A DNA stretch of 64,000 nt from Aphanomyces cochlioides (Eukaryota; Oomycota; Saprolegniomycetes; Saprolegniales; Verrucalvaceae), in the NCBI GenBank assembly GCA_019828595.1, contig JAHQRK010000017.1, positions 1,426,001 through 1,490,000 on the forward strand, written 5' to 3'. Under the pieces are notes generated by a model, which was not told the DNA's origin, ran no database searches, and was given only the letters and a program-made list of their open reading frames with translations. Position numbers and translations under genes: made by a program. Positions 10,546 to 19,770 of the stretch are shown here, one piece after another; position 1 is the first letter of the stretch, and every line of letters begins with the position of its first letter.

Positions 10546-10567
10546 ATCAATCAATACACTCTACTCT
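10546..10567. repeat. Right copy of the 22-bp direct repeat flanking the pogo element
   Basis: Matches 8686-8708. Together with the adjacent transposase-like ORF it suggests that the pogo element inserted into an older transposon-derived sequence. Confidence 0.75.
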
Positions 10568-10671
10568 GTCTCAACCGAGCACTTGAAGCGCTTCTTGATG
10601 TCTTCGTATGGGGTGCCTTCATCGATCATCTTCAGCATGGTGACTTTGTCTTCCATGCTCAAGTCGACCAT
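10561..10671 (-). pseudogene. Remnant of a pogo-type transposase N-terminus
   Basis: A 36-codon reverse-strand ORF starts MVDLSMEDKVTMLKMIDEG and continues TPYEDIKKRFKCSVETE. Its length, spacing and helix-turn-helix pattern resemble the N-terminal DNA-binding region of pogo/Tc1 transposases. No catalytic domain follows: the frame closes at TAG and the intact pogo element begins about 16 bp further on. I read it as the stub of an older element interrupted by the newer insertion. Confidence 0.4.
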
Positions 10672-13400
10672 CCTTCCACCAAGACTAACAATGTGTGGCT
10701 AACCAACGATGTGTTCTGACGTTACGTAGTACAACTCGTATTTGATCAAATTACTTCGTTTAGCATGAGAGGTTTTTGTTCAATCTACCAGGGTCGACAT
10801 TTATGGAAATCTGTCCGTGGATTGAAAACCTGTTCAGTGTTCGAAAGGCGTTTAGCTATCCGAGGTGTTTAAACTAGCAGGTTTTTCTGTATTTAATGAT
10901 GTCATGAGGTAGGTACTACCATTCTGGTTTGCTTTTATGGACAAGATGCATGTTTTGTGGGAAACCACACCGTCGAGAAAAGATGAAAGACGCCATGGAG
11001 TCTTCATGCGCCACCCAACTGTTGGTATGGGCTTTGAGTATATTCTTTCAAGTGACAAGACTGGACAACCTCTCAAATCTACGTATACGTCGTATAGTGT
11101 ACACATCTATCAAGGCAAGACAGACTAAAAGCTAAAAAGAAATGAATCGAGGGCGAACGATTCATCTGAAGAGCGATATGAAGAACGATCTGCTCATCGT
11201 ATCAATTAAGTGAGTCCATACTTTGACTTCTTTCTCTTTCCAAGTGCGAATGGCTTTATGTACAAGCATCATGCGTCGCCCGATTCATTCGTTCGAAATC
11301 ACCACAAACATCTTTTCACGTTAATCATGCCACTCTTGACAAACTCCACCGCTTGAAAGCTGCTAAACCTATGCAAGATGGTCGAATTGTGCAGTGCCAA
11401 CGTTTTCGAGAAAAGCTGCAACTAGATGGCACACAAAGAACAAACACCACTGCAGCCCATGAAGCAACCTTTTGCATGTCCATTTATTGCATGGTCCAAA
11501 GTGCGATGAGGAGCGCGGACCTTTGATAAATGTTCCACGCGGACATGTGTCATTGCTTGCTAAGTCTCGCCTCTGACGCCAGTCTCCAGTGCAGATTGTT
11601 CAGTATTCGGGGACAGCACCAACAGTAATCGGAGATTTTGACGAGTCTCATGCACTATCCAGGACTATTGATGCACTCAACAAGAGCTGTAAATTCACGC
11701 GCGAATTTTAATCGGGATAATGAAACCATGTATGCGTCTGCGTAGAATACTAACGACGGATCATGGTGGTCAGCTAAATGCACTTCCTACGTTTAGACGT
11801 TCAAGCGAAGTGTGCATGGTTTCCAACATGAACAGTGATGGTGTGAAAAGAATCAGAATGGACAACCAACAGTGTGAGTAGACATCCCACAGACAAGCGA
11901 GCCGATGGGAAGTTAGAATCGTGACGTAATTCCTGACAAAGGAGATGAAGCCAGCAACTTCCCGCAGTAACTTGTCCGTACAATTATCAAGGGACACCTC
12001 AGCATCATCACCGGTAAAGCGCAATCATCCTCTTGTACCATTCGTTGGTGGGGTCGACAGATGCCACTGCCAGGAGCATGGTTTACGTCAGACATAGGAA
12101 TTATTGTCATGGCTTTCAGACTAAACGTCACGCCCTATGAGAATAATAAAAGTGAAGGACAAAACTGGCTCACGCTGTAGCTTACGGCTGCCAATTTGAA
12201 CAAATATGAAGTAACTTGTCGAGTCATGTTGTCGTAGCTTATGTCAGCTCTAGCCTTGCCTCTGCTGAGACCTGACCAAGCGTTGTTATCATATATTCTT
12301 GTGTCGTTTGTCGGCTAGCGTCAGCGACAACCGCCCGCCCTCGGATTGTTCGAGCGACCTGGTGTCTTACGACATTTCATCCAGACTTGTCACCGTCGAA
12401 CAGAGTGAAAGTATTGCTTCTTTGATGTCGTTGCAGCCGTGGCTGGATGTCATCACCCAGTGGATGGTTTCTTGCTGAAAATGTCATGGTCATTTTTTCC
12501 CACTACTTCGAAAAATAGTCTACGTACACGACGAACCAGTGACTTGAAACTTCATCTCGCAGATTGCCTTACTTGGTTTTGTATCGCCACTGCATCGTTG
12601 GGCGACAAACAAGAGGAAAAAGACGAGCGTGAATTATGAATCCAACAATACTGTCGAGCTTCTTTACTTCTTGTCATGTGTTCACCAAGTTTTCGACTCT
12701 AATGTTGCCCTGAACAAAATGCTTCAACCAATATCAAACTACTAGTACAGCGCAATCCCTACATGATGATTGCACACTCAAGACCACATCCTTGGCTTAT
12801 CAGGAAGTGGACAATGATACAAATACCATTATTGTGCCACCAATATCATGACTATCCTCACTGGATGATTGAAATTGGAGTACACGCAACAAAAGCTCGA
12901 CATGTCAATGAAGGAACACGACAGGTACAGGAAAACTATTCTAAAGGTCACTTCTTCCTCCACAGTTCTAAGAATAAAGAGAATTTTCCCCTTCATTCTT
13001 TGGTGCATTGGTCCGTTCCGACGCGATCACCGGATTGTAGTGTCATGCTTGGTTTGGAAAATATCATTTTATTATGTTCATCTTCACACTTTTGAAATGT
13101 CCGCAACATCAACGTCAACCTGTCACTCATGCAAACTTCAACGTATTTATCCGAAATAATTCGGATAATAAGCAAATTTGGAAATGTTGACAGCTTGTCA
13201 TCAAAGTGATTGCCAAGTATCCATCGACCAGACTCATCATCTCCTCAGGCTCTTTAGCTGATGAATTCAATTGCAAGCCCTATTCTTATACTTATAAAAT
13301 ACATTATAGACCATGAGATCGTTTTTGTATGCATGACAGGGTTGACAAGCTCGAAAATGTTCATCTCGATTTATCCGAACAGTTGGCTGGAAGTCACTTC
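10672..13400. other. 2.7-kb region with no supported gene
   Basis: All ORFs are short, lack recognisable domains and are not joined by convincing introns. I see no long terminal repeats or RNA genes. It may be decayed mobile DNA. Confidence 0.4.
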
Positions 13401-13410
13401 GAAAGATTTT

Positions 13411-13428
13411 ATCCGGAGACTCAGATTC
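13411..13428 (+). promoter_or_regulatory. Candidate upstream element shared by both ABCC genes
   Basis: ATCCGGAGACTCAGATTC, 71 bp before the ABCC start, matches 17 of 18 bases of the segment 85 bp before the second ABCC gene (19686-19703), while surrounding upstream DNA is mostly unlike. It could be a conserved transcription-factor or initiator site. Confidence 0.35.
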
Positions 13429-13481
13429 GAACACTGACCTTGCAGTCCATTCCAAAATCTGCTCGATTGCGTGCAATTGCT

Positions 13482-16400
13482 ATGGGAAAGGCTGCGACAT
13501 ATCAATCCGTCGGTGCTGACGCGCCAAGCGCCAAGAAGCGCCAGCATCCTATTGACAATGCTGGATTCCTCTCAAAATTGTTCTTCGAATGGGCGACATC
13601 TCTGCTTCGTCTCGGGAATGCGAAACAACTTGATCCTGATGATGTATGGCCACTGCAAGAGGAAAATCAGTGCAGTGTCGTCGGACGAGTGATTGAACCC
13701 GCTTTTGAGAAGACTCACTCGATTGTTTCGGCCATGGTACGCGTGTTTGGAATAGAGTTGCTCGTCGTGGGCTTCATGCAAGTTTCGAAAGTATTTTGTG
13801 ATTTGTATGGACCGTATGTGCTTCAGCAAATTGTCTCCTCGATGGAATCTCCTGATGGCCTTGATATCAAGTACAGTCTTGAGTTGATTGGAAGTTTGGT
13901 GATCGTCCGTGTGATTACGGCACTTTTGTCGGCTCACTCCGAGATGAAGACTCAACTTGTCATCGTCAAAATCACGTCTGCATTGCAACATCTTCTCTTC
14001 CAAAAGTCTCTTCGTCTTGATGCGACCTCACGCCGAAACAAGTCCACTGGAGAGATTTCCAATTACTTTTCAGCTGACATCCGCACAATTGTCAATTTCT
14101 CGTATATGGTGAATCAATTGTGGATCTTGCCAGTGGAAATCATTTTTACCATCGCACTTCTGTACAGTGTCATTGGATGGTCTACATTTGTTGGTGCTGG
14201 TGTTGTCGTCCTTTCGTTGGTTGTCAACCAATGGGTCTCTGGTGAAATGAAGAAGAACTACGGCTCAATGATGCAGCAACGTGATGTACGAATGAAAGCA
14301 GTCAATGAGATATTTGGCGCAATTCAAGTCATCAAGTTCAACGCATGGGAAGAGAAATTTGCTGAGAAGCTGGGTATCGAGCGCAAGCGTGAGCTCGGTT
14401 TCGTCTGGAATGTATTCTATTGGGTCACAATCAGTACTGTGCTACTTTACCTCAGCCCTGTGCTCGTGACTATAGCCTCATTTGCATCATATACACTGAT
14501 TCAAAAAGAAACACTCCCTGCTTCCAAACTCTTTACTGCATTGAGCTATTTCACAATGCTGAAATATCCCTTCTCAAATCTTACATTCTTCATTTCATCC
14601 ACAATGCAAGCTATTGTATCCATGCGGCGGGTTATGGAATTCCTCAATATGGATGAAAAAAAGAAAGACGTGGTCTGGACCAATTCATCCGCTCCTATTG
14701 AGAGGTTGCAAAAATACAAGGAGGAAAATGTCGTTGTAGCTGTTGAAGATGCCAATATTGGATGGGATCCAGAAAAGCCCCTCTTCCAAAATGCCAATTT
14801 GACCGTCAAGCATGGCGAGTTTGTCGTCATTCATGGATCTGTCGGAGAAGGAAAGTCTTCTCTCTGTGCTGCCCTGCTGGGTGAAATGGCCAAATTCAGT
14901 GGCAACATCTTTGTCGGTGGTCGCGTGGCTTACTTTTCGCAGCAAACATGGATCCAAAACATGACCATTCGTGAGAATATTCTCTTTGGCAAGCCGTACG
15001 ACCGTGAAAAGTACAATCGAGTGATTGAAGCCTGTGCTTTGACAAAGGATTTATCGCTGTTTACGGCTTGTGATCGTGCTGAAATTGGTCAAAAGGGAAT
15101 CAATTTGTCTGGTGGTCAAAAAGCTCGCGTGTGTTTGGCTCGAGCATGTTACAGCGACGCTGATATCTTCATTTTGGATTCGCCGCTTTCTGCAGTCGAC
15201 GCGATCGTGCAAAATGAGATCTTTACGAAATGCTTTCTTGGTTTGTTGCGCAAGAAGACAATTCTTTTGATTACACATTCCCCAGATATAATCGATTCCA
15301 AGTACATTGATCGTCTGGTTGAAGTCAAGGATGGCCAACTTAGCGAAACTATTGTCGAGAATCAAAAGAGTGGCGTGGAACCTTTAATTGAGCCCCTCGA
15401 GTCTCGACCTGTACGATACCCCGTCAATGATGAGGGTGACATGTTTGCAGATGCTTCAATACCTTTTGGTACTTCAAACAACTACACCACTTTATTGTCT
15501 CCGTCCATCTCCACTCCTCTCCATGCTGCTGGGGCTGAATTATTTACACCAGTTGAAATGAGTATTAATCGCACATTTGATGATGCTGCAAGTGGTCTAT
15601 TGGTTCTGGAAGAGGAACGCAATGAGGGAAGCGTACCTGGCCATGTCTACAAGGGCTACTTGTCAGCTGCTGGTGGATGCTGCATGTTATTCTGCTTGTT
15701 TGTGTCTCAATCGATTTGGCAAGGTCTGATGATCTCAAGTGATTTGTGGCTCAATGTCTGGTCTGGCACGGTCAACATCGTTACCCCACAAGCATTTGCC
15801 AATGAATCAGTGTACTACTTGGCAATATATGCTCTTTTGGCTATCGGTGGTGTATTTTCTACCGTGTTGAGGTCACTGACGATATACTTTGCTTCCTTAC
15901 GTGCGGCCAAGCTTCTCTTCGATGACATGACAAATGCACTACTGCGTGCTCCTATGAGGTTCTTTGACCGAAATCCAATCGGCCGCATTCTCAATCGATA
16001 CACAGGTGATATTGCAAGCATGGATTTCGACATTGGTTTCACTGGAGGAGTCATTGTTTCAGGCACTTTTCTAGCAGTTTGTACCATGGGCATAGCCATT
16101 TATATGACCAAGGCTTTGGGGTTGATCATAATTCCCCTCGCATGGTTGTACATTTCCTTGGGTCGTTTCTATGCCAAACCACTCAGAGAGCTTGAGCGAG
16201 TGAACAAAGTTACAAAGTCGCCACTATTAAACTTAATTTCTGAGGCCATCGAGGGAGTCCTGGTCATCCGATCGAGTGGTGGCAAGCAAGTACGGCGCTT
16301 CCAGCGAATTCACTTTAAGAATGTTGATGCTACCAATGAATCCATGTTTGCCAAAGAGATCACAACACAATGGTTCACATTGCGAATTCAGTTGACAAGT

Positions 16401-17399
16401 GCGGTGGTCTTACTGATTGTGTCGGTGTCTCTAGTCCTCATGCACAAACAACTCACCCCAGGTCTCGTCGGTTTATCACTAAACTACGTCTTTTCAACCC
16501 TCAGTTTGCTTGAGTACGTCATTCCATCCTATGCGCAGTTTGAAACTTTTATGGTTGGACCTGAACGTGTGCTTGAATATTGCAAAATCGAACCCGAAGC
16601 TCCTCGTGTCATTTCCGGTGCTGTCTCCAGAGAGTGGCCTTCAAGTGGTGCCATTGAGTTTACAAATATGGGATTCCGATACAAGGACAATGATCCACTT
16701 GTACTCAAAGATGTAAATGTGCATATTCAATCGGGTGAAAAGATTGGTATTGTCGGTCGTACTGGTGCTGGCAAGTCGAGTTTGACCATGGCACTCTTCC
16801 GCATCAACGAACTGGCTACTGGTTCGATTAAGATTGATGGCATGGATATCTCAAAAGTCGGGTTGAAGACTCTCCGCAGTGCTATTGCCATCATCCCACA
16901 GACTCCCGTCCTCTTCAAGGGAACTCTGCGCAACTACTTGGATCCATTCAGCGAGTTCAAAGACGATGAGTTGTGGTCTGCGCTTCAAAAGGTGAAACTG
17001 ATTGATCGTATCTCAAGCGTGGAAGGCAAATTGGACAGTCCCGTCGAAGAGAATGGTGAAAACTTCAGTGTGGGCGAACGTCAGATGTTGTGCATGGCTC
17101 GAGCATTGTTGCGACAGGCTCGTATTGTCGTGATGGATGAAGCGACGGCTGCAATTGACCACGAGACGGATCAAAATCTGCAGCGCGTGATTCGAACTGA
17201 GTTTGCTTCGTCGACAGTGCTGACCATTGCGCATCGTTTGGACACTGTGTTGGATTCGGATCGTATTTTGGTGTTTGACCAAGGTCGATTAGTCCAGTGC
17301 GATTCACCCAAGTCGTTGATCAGTCAAGGCAGCGGCATCTTCTTTGAGTTATGCTCGGAAGGTGGCTACTTGGACAAGATGCTGGCCCAACAAGTGTAA
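13482..17399 (+). CDS. ABC transporter, subfamily C (MRP type), copy 1
   Basis: Full-length ATP-driven exporter with order TMD1-NBD1-TMD2-NBD2 and no N-terminal TMD0, as in the short MRPs. It probably moves organic anions or conjugates across the plasma or vacuolar membrane. The start MGKAATYQSV is chosen because the paralogue at 19771 begins MGKAVTYHSV; the frame is open further upstream but not conserved. This gives 1305 residues in a single exon. NBD1 has Walker A GSVGEGKSS (about 452), signature LSGGQKARV (541) and Walker B FILDSPLSAVD (560), with Ser where the catalytic acid normally sits. NBD2 has GRTGAGKSS (1092), signature FSVGERQ, complete Walker B VVMDEATAAID and H-loop TIAHR. One ATP site is thus probably weak, as is common in ABCC proteins. 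The gene is tandem with a close paralogue on the same strand. Confidence 0.94.
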   Translation: MGKAATYQSVGADAPSAKKRQHPIDNAGFLSKLFFEWATSLLRLGNAKQLDPDDVWPLQEENQCSVVGRVIEPAFEKTHSIVSAMVRVFGIELLVVGFMQVSKVFCDLYGPYVLQQIVSSMESPDGLDIKYSLELIGSLVIVRVITALLSAHSEMKTQLVIVKITSALQHLLFQKSLRLDATSRRNKSTGEISNYFSADIRTIVNFSYMVNQLWILPVEIIFTIALLYSVIGWSTFVGAGVVVLSLVVNQWVSGEMKKNYGSMMQQRDVRMKAVNEIFGAIQVIKFNAWEEKFAEKLGIERKRELGFVWNVFYWVTISTVLLYLSPVLVTIASFASYTLIQKETLPASKLFTALSYFTMLKYPFSNLTFFISSTMQAIVSMRRVMEFLNMDEKKKDVVWTNSSAPIERLQKYKEENVVVAVEDANIGWDPEKPLFQNANLTVKHGEFVVIHGSVGEGKSSLCAALLGEMAKFSGNIFVGGRVAYFSQQTWIQNMTIRENILFGKPYDREKYNRVIEACALTKDLSLFTACDRAEIGQKGINLSGGQKARVCLARACYSDADIFILDSPLSAVDAIVQNEIFTKCFLGLLRKKTILLITHSPDIIDSKYIDRLVEVKDGQLSETIVENQKSGVEPLIEPLESRPVRYPVNDEGDMFADASIPFGTSNNYTTLLSPSISTPLHAAGAELFTPVEMSINRTFDDAASGLLVLEEERNEGSVPGHVYKGYLSAAGGCCMLFCLFVSQSIWQGLMISSDLWLNVWSGTVNIVTPQAFANESVYYLAIYALLAIGGVFSTVLRSLTIYFASLRAAKLLFDDMTNALLRAPMRFFDRNPIGRILNRYTGDIASMDFDIGFTGGVIVSGTFLAVCTMGIAIYMTKALGLIIIPLAWLYISLGRFYAKPLRELERVNKVTKSPLLNLISEAIEGVLVIRSSGGKQVRRFQRIHFKNVDATNESMFAKEITTQWFTLRIQLTSAVVLLIVSVSLVLMHKQLTPGLVGLSLNYVFSTLSLLEYVIPSYAQFETFMVGPERVLEYCKIEPEAPRVISGAVSREWPSSGAIEFTNMGFRYKDNDPLVLKDVNVHIQSGEKIGIVGRTGAGKSSLTMALFRINELATGSIKIDGMDISKVGLKTLRSAIAIIPQTPVLFKGTLRNYLDPFSEFKDDELWSALQKVKLIDRISSVEGKLDSPVEENGENFSVGERQMLCMARALLRQARIVVMDEATAAIDHETDQNLQRVIRTEFASSTVLTIAHRLDTVLDSDRILVFDQGRLVQCDSPKSLISQGSGIFFELCSEGGYLDKMLAQQV

Positions 17400-17590
17400 A
17401 TATGTTGCATTCTCGTAATGTTAGTGTATACTAGTACACTGTGTTTTCGTGTTTGTTTGGTGTTCCGTTGGTCCTTCGGCGTTCGTGAAGCCTAAGATGC
17501 GCAATACTAGTATATCCAAGGAATACAATGGACAAGTCGACATTTGACCGTGAAAGTGAACGCAATGAAGTGGATATTTGCGTATATAAG

Positions 17591-19027
17591 TTATCTTCTG
17601 CCTCCTTTCTTTCCCGCTTGCTTCTTGTTCTGCATCTTCTTGGCTGCCTTGTACGGTTTCTTCGAAGGACGATCGTCACAGTCATCATCGTCCCCATCTT
17701 CATGATTTTTTCCATACCGACTGCGCTTGCCGGTGCCCTTGCTCGTTTCTTCCTTCAGCTCAATCGTGGCAGCTCGTTGGGCCTCGCCCACACGTTCCAG
17801 CATGACCAACACAGTACTTTCTTCGCAAGGGTATGCATCAAGTTTCTTTCCAAGCAAGTGCTCAATTCGCTGGTAGAGTTCAACGTCGTATTGTGTCACG
17901 AATGAAAGAGCAATACCCGCACGGCCGGCACGAGCTGTACGACCAACTCGATGGATATAATCCTTGCCGTTCGTGGGAATGTCAAAATTGATGACCACGT
18001 CGACACTTGGGATATCCAAACCACGAGAGGCGACATCCGTACAAACCAAAATAGAACGTTGCTTGGCCTTGAATTTGTTGAGGGCGCCAAGACGGTTGGG
18101 CTGAGTCATCTGCCCATGGAGACAAATGGCAGGGAAACCCAACGATCGAAGCATGAGTGTGATCTTTTGTGTACCATTGCATGTGGCGGCAAAGATGAGA
18201 ATACTCTGGCCCGCGAATTCGTTGAGAACGTACGCCAAGTAGCAGTCCTTGTATTTCGCTGGAATGAACAAATACTTCTGAGCAAGTGTCTCTGGTGTTG
18301 CAAACTTGTGAGTGATTTCCACCTTGACTGGGTTCTTCAACGATGCTCGTTGGAGTTTAGCCACCTTGGACGTCATCGTGGCACTAAAGAGATACGTTCG
18401 GCGTTCGCTTGGCATGAGTTGAATAATTTGGTTGATTTCTTCTTCGAAATCCATACTCAACATGCGATCAGCTTCATCCAAGACGAGGTATTTCATCGTG
18501 CGAAGACTGAATCCTTTGGTATTTTCCAAGTGATCAACCAAACGACCAGGTGTTGCAATGACAACGTGAGGTTTCTTAGCGAGAGCGACCTGTTGGTTCA
18601 TCATATCAATACCACCAACGACGCAAGCACATTTCAGGCCAATCGAGGCACCCAGCGCTTCAAATTGTTCCGAAATCTGAAACGCCAGTTCACGCGTAGG
18701 CGCAAGCACGAGAGCAAACAATCGTTGTGGGGACTGAAGCAAATCTTGCAAGATTGGGATGACGAAAGCGCCAGTCTTTCCCGACCCAGTCTCGGCCAAA
18801 CCAATCAAGTCATTGCCAGCTAAGGCTGGAGGCAAGCTCTTTTGCTGGATCTTGCTCGGTCGCGTCCATCCCAAGGCCGCAATCGACTCACAAAGAGCTT
18901 TATCAACGCCAAGTTCCTCGAACGACTTTTCTTCAAGCTGGTCGTCGGCTTCAACAACAACGTCCTCGTCGGCTTTGGTCATTTCACTTGTTGTCGTGGA
19001 TTGCTTCAATTCGACTCGAAGTTCCAC
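17591..19027 (-). CDS. DEAD-box ATP-dependent RNA helicase, DDX47/Rrp3-like
   Basis: Unwinds RNA. The closest family by wording is DDX47/Rrp3, which acts in 18S rRNA maturation in the nucleolus. Single exon of 478 codons. Motifs in order: isolated F and Q-motif (FEELGV...RPSKIQQ), [66 protein letters not shown]. The N-terminus is acidic, and the C-terminus is Lys-rich with an acidic DDDD patch and ends [10 protein letters not shown], typical of nucleolar helicases. It lies between the two ABCC genes on the opposite strand, so its 3' end converges on ABCC copy 1. The start is the first ATG; an internal ATG at residue 16 is possible. Confidence 0.93.
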   Translation of the reverse strand: MELRVELKQSTTTSEMTKADEDVVVEADDQLEEKSFEELGVDKALCESIAALGWTRPSKIQQKSLPPALAGNDLIGLAETGSGKTGAFVIPILQDLLQSPQRLFALVLAPTRELAFQISEQFEALGASIGLKCACVVGGIDMMNQQVALAKKPHVVIATPGRLVDHLENTKGFSLRTMKYLVLDEADRMLSMDFEEEINQIIQLMPSERRTYLFSATMTSKVAKLQRASLKNPVKVEITHKFATPETLAQKYLFIPAKYKDCYLAYVLNEFAGQSILIFAATCNGTQKITLMLRSLGFPAICLHGQMTQPNRLGALNKFKAKQRSILVCTDVASRGLDIPSVDVVINFDIPTNGKDYIHRVGRTARAGRAGIALSFVTQYDVELYQRIEHLLGKKLDAYPCEESTVLVMLERVGEAQRAATIELKEETSKGTGKRSRYGKNHEDGDDDDCDDRPSKKPYKAAKKMQNKKQAGKKGGRR

Positions 19028-19054
19028 CAGTCATTTTTGATTGGTGTATAAATT

Positions 19055-19130
19055 CGTCTCCAAACATCCGGATGAGCATCCGGATAAATAGACATCAGTC
19101 AAAATTCCGGATATTTACCGGATCCTTCAC
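19055..19130. promoter_or_regulatory. Cluster of TCCGGA palindromes upstream of the helicase gene
   Basis: Within about 75 bp before the helicase start, CCGGAT-type palindromes occur four times (CATCCGGATGAGCATCCGGA and two more near 19109 and 19121). It is a possible binding-site array for the helicase promoter. One further copy lies in the ABCC copy 2 promoter. Confidence 0.3.
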
Positions 19131-19200
19131 ATGTTTACACCCTGCAATCACCACGTGGTGGTGGCATTCATGTGGATAAGCCCGGCTGACCCCACTAATA

Positions 19201-19407
19201 CTGATTTCCCTCTCACTTTTAAACGGCCCACAATTGATAATTTTTACAAATTAATATTATCAAAATATAGAGTACTTTCAAAAATTTGAATTCAGTATGG
19301 AAGAGCTGATAGTGAGAGTCACCTCTAAACATTTATATTCATTCAATTACTAAATGACTTGTGAAACTCGATAAATATCACCCGTTTAAAACTGAGAGGG
19401 AAATCAG
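19201..19407. mobile_element. 207-bp MITE with 26-bp terminal repeats
   Basis: CTGATTTCCCTCTCACTTTT (from 19201) is repeated inverted at 19382-19407 with one mismatch, and both ends abut TA. The size, terminal repeats and TA duplication fit a Tc1/mariner-type MITE. It lies in the spacer between the helicase and ABCC copy 2. Confidence 0.7.
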
Positions 19408-19685
19408 TAGTACATTGTAGGGAGGACGAGACGTCTCGTTCTCCTCGTGCTTCCAACGAGAGCTGTAACCATCTTTGGTTATACTGTATCTCGAAGATTG
19501 CTTGATATTCTCTGTTACCTCTCCTAGGTCCCACCTTATCATCGCGCGGAATGGTTCCAAATACCTTGCGCGCCAAATCACCTAATGAATGATGGTCTCC
19601 AATTTTCCGGATAACTTTACCAATCACCAAATTGCGCCTGGGGAATTGGCTGGGAACATTATCGAACATGCATTCTGAACTGATC

Positions 19686-19703
19686 ATCCGGATACTCAGA
19701 TTC
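19686..19703 (+). promoter_or_regulatory. Candidate upstream element, second copy
   Basis: ATCCGGATACTCAGATTC, 85 bp before the start of ABCC copy 2, differs by one base from the site before copy 1. Confidence 0.35.
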
Positions 19704-19770
19704 CACAATTTGCTGGCGGGATTTTCTGTTCCAAGCCATTCCTCCATTTGTCTGGTGGTCCTCAGCAGTC

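Noticed and set aside
11770..12131. Overlapping reverse ORFs of 60-84 codons
   Set aside because: Short, without motifs, in a stretch that otherwise looks non-coding.
13329..13481. Upstream extension of ABCC copy 1 in frame (51 extra codons)
   Set aside because: The stretch has no counterpart in copy 2, whose protein begins at the matching MGKA methionine, and it contains the promoter-like 18-mer.
17951..18823. 290-codon forward ORF inside the helicase gene
   Set aside because: It is a shadow of the reverse-strand DEAD-box gene, whose motifs are complete.
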